NCBI GenBank assembly: GCA_965247705.1
Contig: CBDFHV010000078.1
Span: 62,001-126,000, forward strand
Reading direction: 5' to 3'
DNA length: 64,000 nt
From: CBDFHV01 sp965247705
Lineage (GTDB): Bacteria > Pseudomonadota > Alphaproteobacteria > Rhodospirillales > CAMCUA01
Both the position numbers and the translations under genes were made by a program. Below the pieces are notes generated by a model. That model searched no databases. It saw only the letters and a program-made list of their open reading frames with translations, and was not told where the DNA came from. Below, in pieces: positions 16,941-25,865 of the stretch; position 1 is the first letter of the stretch, and the number at the start of each line of letters is the position of its first letter.

Positions 16941-17822
16941 TCAGTAGTGGACTTTGCGTTCGATGTAGCGGAACTGAACCACGGTCAGTCCGATCACAAG
17001 GGCCATCAGAACCACCGACTGGGCCGCCGATCCACCCAGGTCCAGCCCGAGGAATCCGTCCCGGAACACCTTGTAGACGAGGATATTGGTGGCCCCCGAC
17101 GGCCCGCCGCCGGTCACCTGATGGATGATTCCGAAGGTATCGAAGAAGGCGTAAACCACGTTGATCACCAGCAGGAAAAACGTCGTCGGCGTCAGCAGCG
17201 GGAAAACGATGGTCCAGAAGCGCCTTAAGGGGCGGGCGCCGTCGATGGCCGCGGCTTCGATCAGGGATCGGGGGATCGCCTGCATGCCGGCCAGGAAGAA
17301 CAGGAAATTGTAGCTGATCTGCTTCCAGGTGGCGGCGACGATTACCAGCATCATGGCCTGATCGCCTTGAAGCGCGTGGTTCCAATCGAGCCCCATGCCC
17401 CGGAGCCACAGCGTAACCAGCCCCAATGTCGGGTTGAACAGAAACAGAAACAGCACACCCGCCACCGCCGGCGCCACGGCATAGGGCCACACTAGCAGCG
17501 TCCGATAGGCGGTGGCGCCCTTGATCACCCGGTCGGCCTGGGCGGCCAGGAAGAGGGCAATCGTAAGCGCCAGGAAGGCGACCGAGACGCTGAACACCAC
17601 GGTCACTTGCATGGACTGCAGGTATTCCGGGGCGGCGAAAAGATCGACGAAGTTCTCGAACCAGACGAAGCGCGACCTCAGCCCGAACGCATCTTCCAGC
17701 AGCAGGGACTGATAGAGCGCTTGGGAAGCCGGCCAGATGAAAAAGATAAGGGTGATCAGTACCTGGGGCGCCACCAGGATGTAGGGCAGAAAACGCCCCT
17801 TGAAAACGACCCGCTTCTCCAC
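16941..17822 (-). CDS. ugpA: sn-glycerol-3-phosphate ABC transporter permease UgpA
   Basis: The 293-residue permease starts MEKRVVFKGRFLPYILVAPQ from a GTG at 17822 with GGGAGGGGG upstream. The ATG seven codons earlier has poor spacing and is less like the family. The EAA loop IEAAAIDGARPLRRFWTIVFPLL lies near residue 185. Six membrane segments are visible. It is separated from ugpB by about 210 bases of strong palindromes, so its expression may be set apart from that of the binding protein. Confidence 0.92.
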   Translation of the reverse strand: MEKRVVFKGRFLPYILVAPQVLITLIFFIWPASQALYQSLLLEDAFGLRSRFVWFENFVDLFAAPEYLQSMQVTVVFSVSVAFLALTIALFLAAQADRVIKGATAYRTLLVWPYAVAPAVAGVLFLFLFNPTLGLVTLWLRGMGLDWNHALQGDQAMMLVIVAATWKQISYNFLFFLAGMQAIPRSLIEAAAIDGARPLRRFWTIVFPLLTPTTFFLLVINVVYAFFDTFGIIHQVTGGGPSGATNILVYKVFRDGFLGLDLGGSAAQSVVLMALVIGLTVVQFRYIERKVHY

Positions 17823-17854
17823 GCCAGTCCCGCCCCCTCCCATCTCCGATGGAA

Positions 17855-17878
17855 CCGTCCCCCCACATGGGGGGACGG
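17855..17878. repeat. perfect 10-bp-stem hairpin upstream of ugpA
   Basis: CCGTCCCCCC and GGGGGGACGG pair perfectly around the loop ACAT. There is no following T-run on either strand. It lies just before the ugpA start and could act as an mRNA structure or processing stop, which is an inference. Confidence 0.6.
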
Positions 17879-17899
17879 CTCAGCGGAGAAAGATATCGA

Positions 17900-17961
17900 T
17901 AGAGCAATATCCGACCACACGGAACCGGTACGGTTCCATGTGGGCGGATGAAATTGCTCTA
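17900..17961. repeat. large interrupted palindrome beginning TAGAGCA (first of two)
   Basis: The arms pair as TAGAGCAAT with ATTGCTCTA, then ATCCG with CGGAT, CCACA with TGTGG and GGAACCG with CGGTTCC, around a 3-base centre. The same outer TAGAGCA/TGCTCTA frame occurs in the neighbour at 17974. It looks like a REP-type dispersed palindromic element. Confidence 0.7.
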
Positions 17962-17973
17962 AATCCAACGTGT

Positions 17974-18038
17974 TAGAGCAGCTTTATCCGATCGGTTGGA
18001 TCGCCTCAGGCGATTCCAACCGATCGGAAGCTGCTCTA
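17974..18038. repeat. large palindrome including the ugpB stop codon (second of two)
   Basis: TAGAGCAGCTT pairs with AAGCTGCTCTA, and an inner arm CCGATCGGTTGG-ATCGCC pairs with GGCGATTCCAACCGATCGG with one bulged base around TCA. The right arm includes the TAG stop of ugpB at 18036-18038. The hairpin would form in the ugpB-ugpA message and could protect the ugpB part from decay. Confidence 0.75.
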
Positions 18039-19355
18039 GTTCATCGCCTTCTCGAACTTGCGGAGCTCGACATTGCCGCGCTTAACCGCGTCGTCCAGGC
18101 CCTGCTTGGCGGTCTTCTTGCCGGCGAAGATGTTCTCCAACTCCTCGTACATGACATCCCGAACCTGCAGGAAGTTGCCGAACCGCAGGCCCTTGGAATT
18201 GGCCGTCGGGGGCTTCGCGCTCATCTGCAGAATGGGAATGTCGCGACCGGGGAAGTCCTTGTAGTACTTCACCTTTTTCATCAAGTCGTAGGCGGCCGTG
18301 GTGATCGGCACGTAGCCGGTGTTGGCGTGCCAGTAGGCCTGGACCATGGGCAGGGACAGGAAGGTGACGAACCTGGCCACGCCCTTGTAATCGTCCGCCG
18401 AATGACGGCCCATGACCCACAGGCTGGCGCCGCCGATGATGGTGTTCTGGGGCGCCCCCTTGGCTTCGGGCCAATAGGGCAGGTTGGCGGCGCCGAACTC
18501 GAACTTGGCCCCGGCCTTGAAGCTGCCGTAACCAGCCGAGGACTCGGTGTACATGGCGCATTCCCCTTGGATGAACTTGGGGTTGCCCTTGTTGGTCCGG
18601 CCGCCGTAGACGAAGATCTTGTCCTTCTGCCAGTCGGCAAGCTGCTGGATGTGCTTGACGTGCAGCGGGCTGTTGAAGGTGTATTCGGTGTCGAAACCGG
18701 CGAAGCCGTTCTCCTTGGTCCCAAACGCCACGTCATGCCAGGCGGAGAAGTTCTCCAAGTGGACCCACGTGATCCAGGCCGTCGAGAACCCGCACGGGGA
18801 ACCGGCAGCGACCAGCTTCTTGGCGAATTCGCCCACTTCGGGCCACGTCTTGGGTGGCACTTCCGGGTCGAGACCGGCCTTGCGGAAGGCATCCTTGTTC
18901 CACCACAGCACCGGCGTCGAGCTGTTGAACGGCACCGACAGCATCTTTCCGTCGGTGGTCGTGTAGTAGCTGGTGACCGCGGAAATGTAATCGTCTTCAC
19001 TGAACGTCGCGCCGGCCTCGTCCATCAGTTCATGGACCGGCTTGATGGCGCCCCTCGCGCCCATCAGGGTTGCCGTTCCGACCTCGAACACCTGCAGGAT
19101 ATGGGGCGGCTTGCCGGCCCGGAACGCGGCGATGCCGGCGGTCATGGTCTCGCCATAACTGCCCTTGTAGACCGGCACCATCTTGTAATCAGACTGCGAC
19201 ATGTTGAAGTTTTCGGCGATCTCGTTGACCCGTTCGCCGAGCGCGCCGCCCATGGCGTGCCACCACTGGATCTCGGTTTGCGCCTGGGCTTGGCCGGCAA
19301 CGGCGGCGCACAAGGCGGCCGCGATCACCGAACCCACAGCAGATTTAAGCTTCAT
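18036..19355 (-). CDS. ugpB: sn-glycerol-3-phosphate-binding periplasmic protein
   Basis: UgpB is the soluble receptor of the importer. The signal peptide runs to AQAQ near residue 23, and the mature protein begins TEIQWWHAMGG, the family hallmark. MVPVYKGSYGETMTAGIAAFRAG and PFNSSTPVLWWNKDAFRKAGL are typical binding-protein blocks. The ATG at 19355 (MKLKSAVG) has GGAGGG eight bases upstream, so the open extension before it is not used. The length of 439 is normal. It heads ugpBAEC and follows glpK at about 190 bases. Confidence 0.93.
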   Translation of the reverse strand: MKLKSAVGSVIAAALCAAVAGQAQAQTEIQWWHAMGGALGERVNEIAENFNMSQSDYKMVPVYKGSYGETMTAGIAAFRAGKPPHILQVFEVGTATLMGARGAIKPVHELMDEAGATFSEDDYISAVTSYYTTTDGKMLSVPFNSSTPVLWWNKDAFRKAGLDPEVPPKTWPEVGEFAKKLVAAGSPCGFSTAWITWVHLENFSAWHDVAFGTKENGFAGFDTEYTFNSPLHVKHIQQLADWQKDKIFVYGGRTNKGNPKFIQGECAMYTESSAGYGSFKAGAKFEFGAANLPYWPEAKGAPQNTIIGGASLWVMGRHSADDYKGVARFVTFLSLPMVQAYWHANTGYVPITTAAYDLMKKVKYYKDFPGRDIPILQMSAKPPTANSKGLRFGNFLQVRDVMYEELENIFAGKKTAKQGLDDAVKRGNVELRKFEKAMN

Positions 19356-19530
19356 TTCAATGACCCTCCAAGTCCTGTTGTATCGATCGGCCCAGCGCCG
19401 GCCGAATTCGTTACGACGTGCCATGAGCCATCGATTCTCCGACACCGGAGCCGCCGGTCACGCCACGTCGACTGATACCATCCTCGATCCATGGGACGCG
19501 AATGACAAGAACGAACATGACATATTTCTC

Positions 19531-19551
19531 AACCTGATCGAGCTTCAGGTT
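19531..19551 (-). terminator. short hairpin at the end of glpK
   Basis: AACCTGA and TCAGGTT pair around a 7-base loop and include the glpK stop codon. No T-run follows, so it is at best a weak or Rho-assisted terminator between glpK and ugpB. Confidence 0.35.
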
Positions 19552-21032
19552 CGGACCCTCTTCAGGGCCCTTCGCCATCCCTCGAGCAATCGTGACCGCT
19601 GGGCCGCGTCGAGGTTCGGATCGAACGCCCGGTCGCGGCGCCATAGCCCCTCGATGTGGTCCAGGGAGCGGAAGATCCCCGCCGTCAGGCCGGCCAGATA
19701 GGCGGCGCCCAGGGCCGTGGTTTCGGTGACCGCCGGCCGCTCCACCCTGAGGTCGAGCACGTCCGCCAGGAACTGCATTAGCCAGTCGTTGACCACCATG
19801 CCGCCGTCCACCCTCAGGCTATCGAGGGGCCGGCCCAGGTCGTCGGCCATGGCGTCGGTCAGATCCCAGGTTTGGTAGCAGACCGATTCCAGGGCCGCGC
19901 GGGCGATCTCGGGAACGCCCGAATCCAGGGTCAGCCCGACGATGGCGCCACGGGCGTCGGCGTCCCAATGGGGCGCGCCCAGGCCGGCGAACGCAGGCAC
20001 CAAATAGACTCCGCCCGTATGGTCGAGGGCGCGGGCGTGATCCTCCGTCTCGGCGGCGGACGCGATCAGCTTCAGCCGGTCGCGCAGCCACTTCACCGCC
20101 GCCCCGGCAACGAAGATAGATCCTTCGATGGCATAAGTCGGTTTGCCGTCCAGCCGATAGGCGAGGGTTGTCAGCATGCCGTTGTGGGACTCGACGGGGG
20201 TATCGCCCGTGTTGAGGACGGCGAAGGCGCCGGTGCCATAGGTGCTCTTGATCATGCCCGGGCGAAAGCAGGCCTGGCCGATGGTGGCCGCGTGCTGATC
20301 GCCAGCCATGCCGCCGATGGGGATACCGCCGCCCAGCAGGTCGGGCGCGGTGCCGCCGAAGTCGGCGGCGCTGTCTCGCACAGCCGGCAGAATCTCGCGG
20401 GGGATGTCGAGGGCCGCCAGCAGGTCCCCGTCCCAGTCCTGGCGGTGGATGTCGAACAGCATGGTGCGGCAGGCGTTGGTGGCGTCGGTGGCGTGGACGG
20501 CGCCGCCGGTCAGGCGCCACAGCAGGAAGGTATCCATGGTGCCGAAGGCGATCTCGCCCCGCCGGGCGCGGGACCGGGCGTCGGGCAGGTGATCCAGCAG
20601 CCAGGCGATCTTGGTGGCCGAGAAGTAGGGATCGATCACCAGGCCGGTGCGGGCGCGCACCGTTTCCGCCAGTCCGTCCGCGGTCAGCCGGCGGCAGGTG
20701 TCCGCGGTGCGGCGATCTTGCCAGACGATGGCGTCGTGCAGGGGCCGGCCCGAAGACCGTTCCCACAGCAGCGTCGTTTCCCGCTGGTTGGTGATGCCGA
20801 TGGCGGTCACGTCCCCAGCCCGGGCGCCGCCCTCGGCCAGCGCTTGCCGGCAGACGGTCATGGTGTTGTCCCAAATCTCTTCCGGGTCGTGTTCCACCCA
20901 GCCCTCGCCGGGAAACTTCTGGGCATGCTCGCGCTGGGCGACGACCTGGGGCACGGCCTCGCCGTCGAACAGGATGGCGCGGGTGCTGGTGGTCCCCTGG
21001 TCGATCGCCAGAATGTGGGTGGAGTCCGCCAT
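19545..21032 (-). CDS. glpK: glycerol kinase
   Basis: GlpK phosphorylates glycerol to sn-glycerol-3-phosphate in the cytoplasm. The 495 residues match the family. ILAIDQGTTSTRAILFD is the first phosphate motif, ITNQRETTLLWER and YFSATKIAWLL bind substrate, MAGDQHAATIGQAC and STYGTGAFAVLNTG form the ATP site, and LRVDGGMVVNDWLMQFLAD is the adenosine motif. It stands directly before ugpBAEC, so uptake of glycerol-3-phosphate and phosphorylation of glycerol are brought together. It starts 16 bases after the MFS gene stop and may be read through from there. Confidence 0.95.
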   Translation of the reverse strand: MADSTHILAIDQGTTSTRAILFDGEAVPQVVAQREHAQKFPGEGWVEHDPEEIWDNTMTVCRQALAEGGARAGDVTAIGITNQRETTLLWERSSGRPLHDAIVWQDRRTADTCRRLTADGLAETVRARTGLVIDPYFSATKIAWLLDHLPDARSRARRGEIAFGTMDTFLLWRLTGGAVHATDATNACRTMLFDIHRQDWDGDLLAALDIPREILPAVRDSAADFGGTAPDLLGGGIPIGGMAGDQHAATIGQACFRPGMIKSTYGTGAFAVLNTGDTPVESHNGMLTTLAYRLDGKPTYAIEGSIFVAGAAVKWLRDRLKLIASAAETEDHARALDHTGGVYLVPAFAGLGAPHWDADARGAIVGLTLDSGVPEIARAALESVCYQTWDLTDAMADDLGRPLDSLRVDGGMVVNDWLMQFLADVLDLRVERPAVTETTALGAAYLAGLTAGIFRSLDHIEGLWRRDRAFDPNLDAAQRSRLLEGWRRALKRVRT

Positions 21033-21048
21033 CCTGTCCTCCTCGACT

Positions 21049-22272
21049 TCAGCGGGTGTCGCGGCCTCGCATGCCCCAGGCGTGGAAGAAAAACGCCAGT
21101 GTGGCGCAGAAGATCAACATGATGACCAGCGGCGCCGCCGTTTCCGTCAGCAAGGCGCCCACCGACGCCGAGGCGATGGCCCCGGTTGCCAGTTGGAGAA
21201 ATCCCGACAGTCCGGCGGCCGCCCCGGCGCGGGTGGGGTCGACGCTGACCGCCCCGGCGTTGCCGTTGGGCATGCTGAACCCGTGCCCCACGGACATCAG
21301 GGACATGGGGATAAAAAGCCCCAGCGGGGTCAGCGGCACGGCAAGATAGACGGCGCCCAGGGACAGGGTCGAGAACAGCGAGATCCCGGTGCCGATGCGG
21401 ATCATCCGGTCGCTGCCCACCCGGGGCGTGAGCCGCCCGGCCGTGTAGTTACCCAACATGTAACAGCCGGCCATGGCCATGAAGTACCATCCGTATTCGT
21501 TCGCCGGCCGCTCCATGAGGGTGATAAAGACGAAGGGCGCGCCGCCGAGAAATCCGAAGAACGCGCCGGAGGTGAAACTGGTCTGGAACGCGTAGGCGCG
21601 AAAGGCCGGATGGCGCAAGAGACGCCGGTAACTGCCGATCATGGAAGCGAAGCCGGTCACCGTGTGGCGGTCGAGGTGGGTCTCCTGCAGCCACAGGACG
21701 GCCGCCGCCACGACCATGATGCTGACGATCAGGACAAACAGGAACGACGCCCGCCAACCGTACCAGACGTCGAGATAGCCACCGATGATGGGCGCCGCCA
21801 TGGGTGCCAGCACCATGGCCATGGTGACGTAGGCCAGCATGCTCGCCGCCTGTTCCCGGTCGTAGAGATCGCGAATGATGGCCCGGCCCAGGGACATGCC
21901 GGCGCAGGCGCCCACGGCCTGCAGGATGCGTCCCGCGATCAGGGCCTCGATGGTCGGCGCGAACATGCAGGCCGTGGTGCCGAGGACGGACAGGGCGATG
22001 CCGATCAGCACCACCGGCCGGCGGCCATAGCGGTCGGACAGGGGCCCGTAAATGAGCTGCGCCACCGCGAAGGCGGCGAAATAGAGGGTAAGCGTCAGCT
22101 GCACCATGCCGTAGTCCGTATCGAATACGGCGGTCATGCCGGGCATGGACGGCAGGAATACATGCATGCCGAGGGGCCCGAGGGCGGCCATGACGATCAG
22201 CAGGGCCAGCAGCACGGCACGCGCCGGCGCGGGGCCGGCCAGCGCCTCCTCCGCGGGCTGCTTCGCGGTCAT
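21049..22272 (-). CDS. Bcr/CflA-type MFS drug exporter
   Basis: This 407-residue protein has twelve predicted membrane segments. The MFS motif LIYGPLSDRYGRRPVVLIG follows the second helix, and RILQAVGACAGMSLGRAIIRDLYDREQA is the block that identifies the Bcr/CflA group of proton-driven drug exporters. An ATG at 22272 (MTAKQPAEE) is preceded by AAAGG. The longer upstream frame is basic and proline-rich and is rejected. The substrate is unknown. Confidence 0.85.
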   Translation of the reverse strand: MTAKQPAEEALAGPAPARAVLLALLIVMAALGPLGMHVFLPSMPGMTAVFDTDYGMVQLTLTLYFAAFAVAQLIYGPLSDRYGRRPVVLIGIALSVLGTTACMFAPTIEALIAGRILQAVGACAGMSLGRAIIRDLYDREQAASMLAYVTMAMVLAPMAAPIIGGYLDVWYGWRASFLFVLIVSIMVVAAAVLWLQETHLDRHTVTGFASMIGSYRRLLRHPAFRAYAFQTSFTSGAFFGFLGGAPFVFITLMERPANEYGWYFMAMAGCYMLGNYTAGRLTPRVGSDRMIRIGTGISLFSTLSLGAVYLAVPLTPLGLFIPMSLMSVGHGFSMPNGNAGAVSVDPTRAGAAAGLSGFLQLATGAIASASVGALLTETAAPLVIMLIFCATLAFFFHAWGMRGRDTR

Positions 22273-22368
22273 GGTTTCGGGCCTTTCACGAGGGCGCGGG
22301 GATACGGGACAGCGTTCCCCGGGGCAGAAATGTCGTCTCGCCACAATGGGACGGAAGCGTCGGCGCGG

Positions 22369-23190
22369 TCAATCCTCGCCGGCCCCGAATCCGTCACCCT
22401 GAAAGGCTTCCAGGAACCAGATATCCGTCCCTTCCGGCAGATCCTTGCGGGCGATGACGATGGCGCCCTTCTTCAGGTCCTTGACCGCGTATTTCTGCGA
22501 TGCCCGGGCGGCGAAGCCGCTGGTGGAGCCGCCCCAGGAGAAGTGCATGGGGATCACCACCCGCGGATCCGCCTGATCGATGACCCGCATCGCCTCGTCA
22601 TGGCTCATGGTCCAGACCCCGTCGACGGGTAGGAACAAAACGTCGATGCGGCGCAGCCGGCGGCGTTGCTCGGTGGTGAGAAAATGATGGAGGTGCCCCA
22701 CGTGGGCCAGGCACAGGTCGGCGGTCTCGAAGACGAAGATGGAATTTCTGTTGCGCTGTCCGGCGCCAAGATCGCGGATGTTGGTGGGCACGTTGAAGAC
22801 CCGCAGGTCCCGCTCCGTGACATCGTGCTCCTCGATGCCGCCGATGCCCCAGCCGCGCAGCACATGGCGGATAGCCGGATCGACGGCGTCGGTGTAGTGG
22901 GTGCTGTGGGCGTTGTTCATGGTGACGATATGGGGCACGAAGCCGGGTCCGATGTAGCCGTTGAAATCGGTGACCGCGGTCACCCCCCGGTGGGTCTGGA
23001 TCAGGAACGACGAGTGACCCAGAAATCCGATGCCCACGTGACCGAAGGGGACGGTCTGGCGGCTGGCGGCGGCCGGAATAGCCAGGGGCCTGTCCTGGAC
23101 CAGGCCCAGCATGCAGGCCCGTTCCTGGGCCGCGACCGGCGCCGCGTACCCCACCACGCCAAGGACCAGGACGGCGGCGAGCGTTCTCAT
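22369..23190 (-). CDS. exported MBL-fold (UlaG-like) hydrolase with altered metal motif
   Basis: The 273-residue protein has a signal peptide ending near APVAAQ and a metallo-beta-lactamase fold. FLGHSSFLIQT is the first strand pair, HVGHLHHFLTTEQ and VIPMHFSWGGS are late metal-ligand segments. The usual HxHxDH core is replaced by AHSTHYTDA, where histidines are three apart and the final histidine is missing. It may bind metal differently or have lost activity. It should act in the periplasm. It lies between transport genes but has no clear partner. Confidence 0.75.
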   Translation of the reverse strand: MRTLAAVLVLGVVGYAAPVAAQERACMLGLVQDRPLAIPAAASRQTVPFGHVGIGFLGHSSFLIQTHRGVTAVTDFNGYIGPGFVPHIVTMNNAHSTHYTDAVDPAIRHVLRGWGIGGIEEHDVTERDLRVFNVPTNIRDLGAGQRNRNSIFVFETADLCLAHVGHLHHFLTTEQRRRLRRIDVLFLPVDGVWTMSHDEAMRVIDQADPRVVIPMHFSWGGSTSGFAARASQKYAVKDLKKGAIVIARKDLPEGTDIWFLEAFQGDGFGAGED

Positions 23191-23214
23191 GGATGGCCTC
23201 CTTCGGGGCTTGTT

Positions 23215-24477
23215 TCAGGCCGGTGCCGGGACGATGGTGCCGTTACGCTGCCAGCGGATCAAGGCCAGGGCCAGGGCCAGATTGGCGACGTTGAACGCAA
23301 CGCCAATCATGAAGGCGGGCTGATAGGAGCCCACGGCATCGAACACGGCGCCCGCCAGCCAGACGCCCACCGCCATGCCGATCGCCGCGACCATAATGAG
23401 CTGGCCCGTTAGACGGCCGGATTGGGTGGCCGGCAGGTACTCGCGCACGATCACCGGATAGCAGGGGATCAGTCCGCCGTTGCCCAAGCCGAAAATGACG
23501 GCGGTGATGTAAAGCAGGGTCAGGTCCTCGACGCCGACCAACAGGTTCATGCCGACAAGTTGGAGGACCGAAAAGATCGTCAGGGCGACGAGGCCGCCGT
23601 AGCGGTCGCAAAGGATCCCCAGCAAAAACAGCCGGGTGAAGAATGTGGTCCCCATGGCCACCGCCAACAGCTCCGCCGCCCGCGCCGCCGGGTAGCCGAG
23701 ATCGGAGCCGTGGGCGACGATGTGGGCCATCGGCATGGCCATGGCCACGCAGCATAGGAACGATGCCGCGCAGAGGATCAGATGAAGGGTCCGAGGCGAC
23801 ATTCCGACCACCTCACCGAGCGCGGCTTCGCGACCGGTCGGCCCGTCCGCATCGGGGCGTGACGGGGCCAGCAGCGGCACTGGCGACCGCCCCCGAAGCA
23901 GCAGGCTGAGGGGAATCAGGGTCACCAGCGATAAGACGCCGAAGGCCAGGAAGGCATCCCGCCAGCCGACGCTTTCGGCCATGTAGCGACCGATCGGTGG
24001 CCACAGGGTACCGGAAATGCTCTGACCGCTGGCAATGACGCCGATCGCCATGCCGCGCCGCCGGTCGAACCAGTGGGTGGCATTGGCCAGCAACGACGGA
24101 AACACCGCCACCGGCCCCAACAGGCCGAACATGACCCCATAGGCGAGGTAGAGGTGCCACGGTTGATCGGCGACGCTGATCAGCGCCGCCCCCGCCGCCA
24201 CCAGGATGCTGGACACGATGACCGGTTGGAAGATCCCCTTGCGGTCCATCCAGTAGCCGACGACCACCGCGCCCAGCCCGCCGCACACGTACTGGGCGGC
24301 GTAGGCCATGGACGGCACCGACCGGGGCCAGTCCTGGGCCTCGGCCATGGGCTTCAGGGTGGTGGCCAGAAGATGGGTCGTCCCCGGGCCGATGGTCATC
24401 AGAAGAAACGACGCGCCGAGCATGATCCAGGCCCGCCGATCGGGGCCATCGGAAGCGAGCGGATGAGGATCCGTCAT
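23215..24477 (-). CDS. MFS carrier, OFA/monocarboxylate-like (second of tandem pair)
   Basis: The 420-residue protein has twelve membrane helices. WMDRKGIFQPVIVSSILVA after helix two, THWFDRRRGMAIGVIASGQSISGTLWPPI and PCYPVIVREYLPATQSGR resemble monocarboxylate/OFA-type carriers. It shares these blocks almost word for word with the gene before it, so the two arose by duplication. The start overlaps the stop of that gene by four bases (ATGA), which couples translation. Substrates are unknown; a small carboxylate is a family-based guess. Confidence 0.82.
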   Translation of the reverse strand: MTDPHPLASDGPDRRAWIMLGASFLLMTIGPGTTHLLATTLKPMAEAQDWPRSVPSMAYAAQYVCGGLGAVVVGYWMDRKGIFQPVIVSSILVAAGAALISVADQPWHLYLAYGVMFGLLGPVAVFPSLLANATHWFDRRRGMAIGVIASGQSISGTLWPPIGRYMAESVGWRDAFLAFGVLSLVTLIPLSLLLRGRSPVPLLAPSRPDADGPTGREAALGEVVGMSPRTLHLILCAASFLCCVAMAMPMAHIVAHGSDLGYPAARAAELLAVAMGTTFFTRLFLLGILCDRYGGLVALTIFSVLQLVGMNLLVGVEDLTLLYITAVIFGLGNGGLIPCYPVIVREYLPATQSGRLTGQLIMVAAIGMAVGVWLAGAVFDAVGSYQPAFMIGVAFNVANLALALALIRWQRNGTIVPAPA

Positions 24478-25712
24478 CCCGCCACCGGCTGCAGCCGCCC
24501 CCGACGGCGGCGCTGGATGAGGCTGCCGACGATGGCAAGGTTGAGCAGATTACACAGCGCGCCGATGACGAAAGCGGGGCCGTAGTGGCCCAGGCTGTCG
24601 AACACGACCCCACCCAGCCAACCGCCCAGGGCCATGCCGATGGCGCCGAACAGGATCACCGTAGCGCTGCGTCGTCCCGCCTGGTGCGCCGGCAGGTACT
24701 CGCGCACGATCACCGGATAGGCCGGAATGATCCCGCCGTAACCGATACCGAACATTGCCGCGATGACGTACAGCACGACCAGATCCTGCGTCATCCCCAG
24801 ACTCACCACGCCGATGGCCTGCAAGCAGGAGAATAGGAACAGGGCGCCCAGCCCGCCATAGCGCTCGGACCAGTAGCCAAGCAGCCAAATGCGGCTGAAG
24901 AAACTGCACAGGAGAGCCACCGACAGCATCTCGGCGCCACGGGCCAGGGGATGGCCCAGGTCGCTCACATGGGCGGCCAGATGCGCCAGGGGAAGAGACA
25001 TCGCCACGCAGCAGCCGAGGATCGCCACGCAAAGGGTGGCTTGCAGGACAGTTCCCGAAACCATCGGGCTTCCGTCGGCGGAGCGGCTGGACGGACGGAC
25101 CGGTTTGGCGGCAAAAGGTTGCTCCGGCGGACGGCGCCAGAAGACCAGACTCAGGGGCAGCATGACCGCAAGGGCAAATACGCCGAATTCGAAGAACGCC
25201 TCCCGCCAGCCCAGGGTCTCGTGCATGTAGCGCACCGTGGGCGGCCACAGGGCACCGGCCAGGCTCTGGCCCGAAGCGACGACGCCGATGGCCATGCCGC
25301 GCCGGTGGTTGAACCAGTGGGACGCGTTGGCCATCAGCGGGGTGAACAGCGCCCCTTGCCCCAGGAACCCGATCATGACCCCGTAGGCGAGGTACAACTG
25401 CCAGGCCTGGGTGACATGGGCAACCAGCAGGGCGCCGCTGCCGACCATGACCGAGGCGACCAGCGCCGGCCAGCCCATGCCGTTCCGATCCATCCAATGA
25501 CCGACGACGATGCCGCCGAGGCCGGCGCCGATGAACAGACAGGCATAGGCCATGGAGGGGATGCCGCGCGACCAGCCGATATCCTGACCGATGATCTTGA
25601 GCCCGACCACCAGCATGTACATGGCACCGGAGGTCACCAGAATGATGACCAGGGACGCCGCGAGCACAAGATGGGGGTAATACCGCGTCAGGGCGGTCTC
25701 GCGAGAGGTCAA
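24474..25712 (-). CDS. MFS carrier, OFA/monocarboxylate-like (first of tandem pair)
   Basis: The 412-residue protein has twelve membrane helices. It contains HWMDRNGMGWPALVAS, SHWFNHRRGMAIGVVASGQSLAGALWPP and PAYPVIVREYLPAHQAGRR, which match its downstream paralogue position by position. The start is MTSRETALTRYYPHLVLAAS. The gap of about 150 bases before it to the DMT gene holds only a 27-codon frame that I do not support. The transported compound cannot be read. Confidence 0.82.
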   Translation of the reverse strand: MTSRETALTRYYPHLVLAASLVIILVTSGAMYMLVVGLKIIGQDIGWSRGIPSMAYACLFIGAGLGGIVVGHWMDRNGMGWPALVASVMVGSGALLVAHVTQAWQLYLAYGVMIGFLGQGALFTPLMANASHWFNHRRGMAIGVVASGQSLAGALWPPTVRYMHETLGWREAFFEFGVFALAVMLPLSLVFWRRPPEQPFAAKPVRPSSRSADGSPMVSGTVLQATLCVAILGCCVAMSLPLAHLAAHVSDLGHPLARGAEMLSVALLCSFFSRIWLLGYWSERYGGLGALFLFSCLQAIGVVSLGMTQDLVVLYVIAAMFGIGYGGIIPAYPVIVREYLPAHQAGRRSATVILFGAIGMALGGWLGGVVFDSLGHYGPAFVIGALCNLLNLAIVGSLIQRRRRGRLQPVAG

Positions 25713-25865
25713 AGGCTACACCAAGGCAAGGGTCGGGCCGGATGTTGGGCTGGGCGGGGAACCGGGGCCGCGGCTGTCGCCGCAACGCCCTCCGACCATG
25801 TACCATTTCTCGCCCGGACGCCAGCATCCGGAGAACCCCATGTCCAACCCGGGCGGCGCTGGCCG

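Noticed and set aside
19502..19522. Pair of ATGACA repeats upstream of ugpB, considered as a phosphate-starvation (Pho) box
   Set aside because: The repeats are 15 bases apart, whereas a Pho box needs an 11-base period. The match is too weak.
20647..22632. A long plus-strand frame of about 660 codons
   Set aside because: It lies antisense to glpK and the Bcr-type MFS gene, both of which match known families. High GC content makes long antisense frames common.
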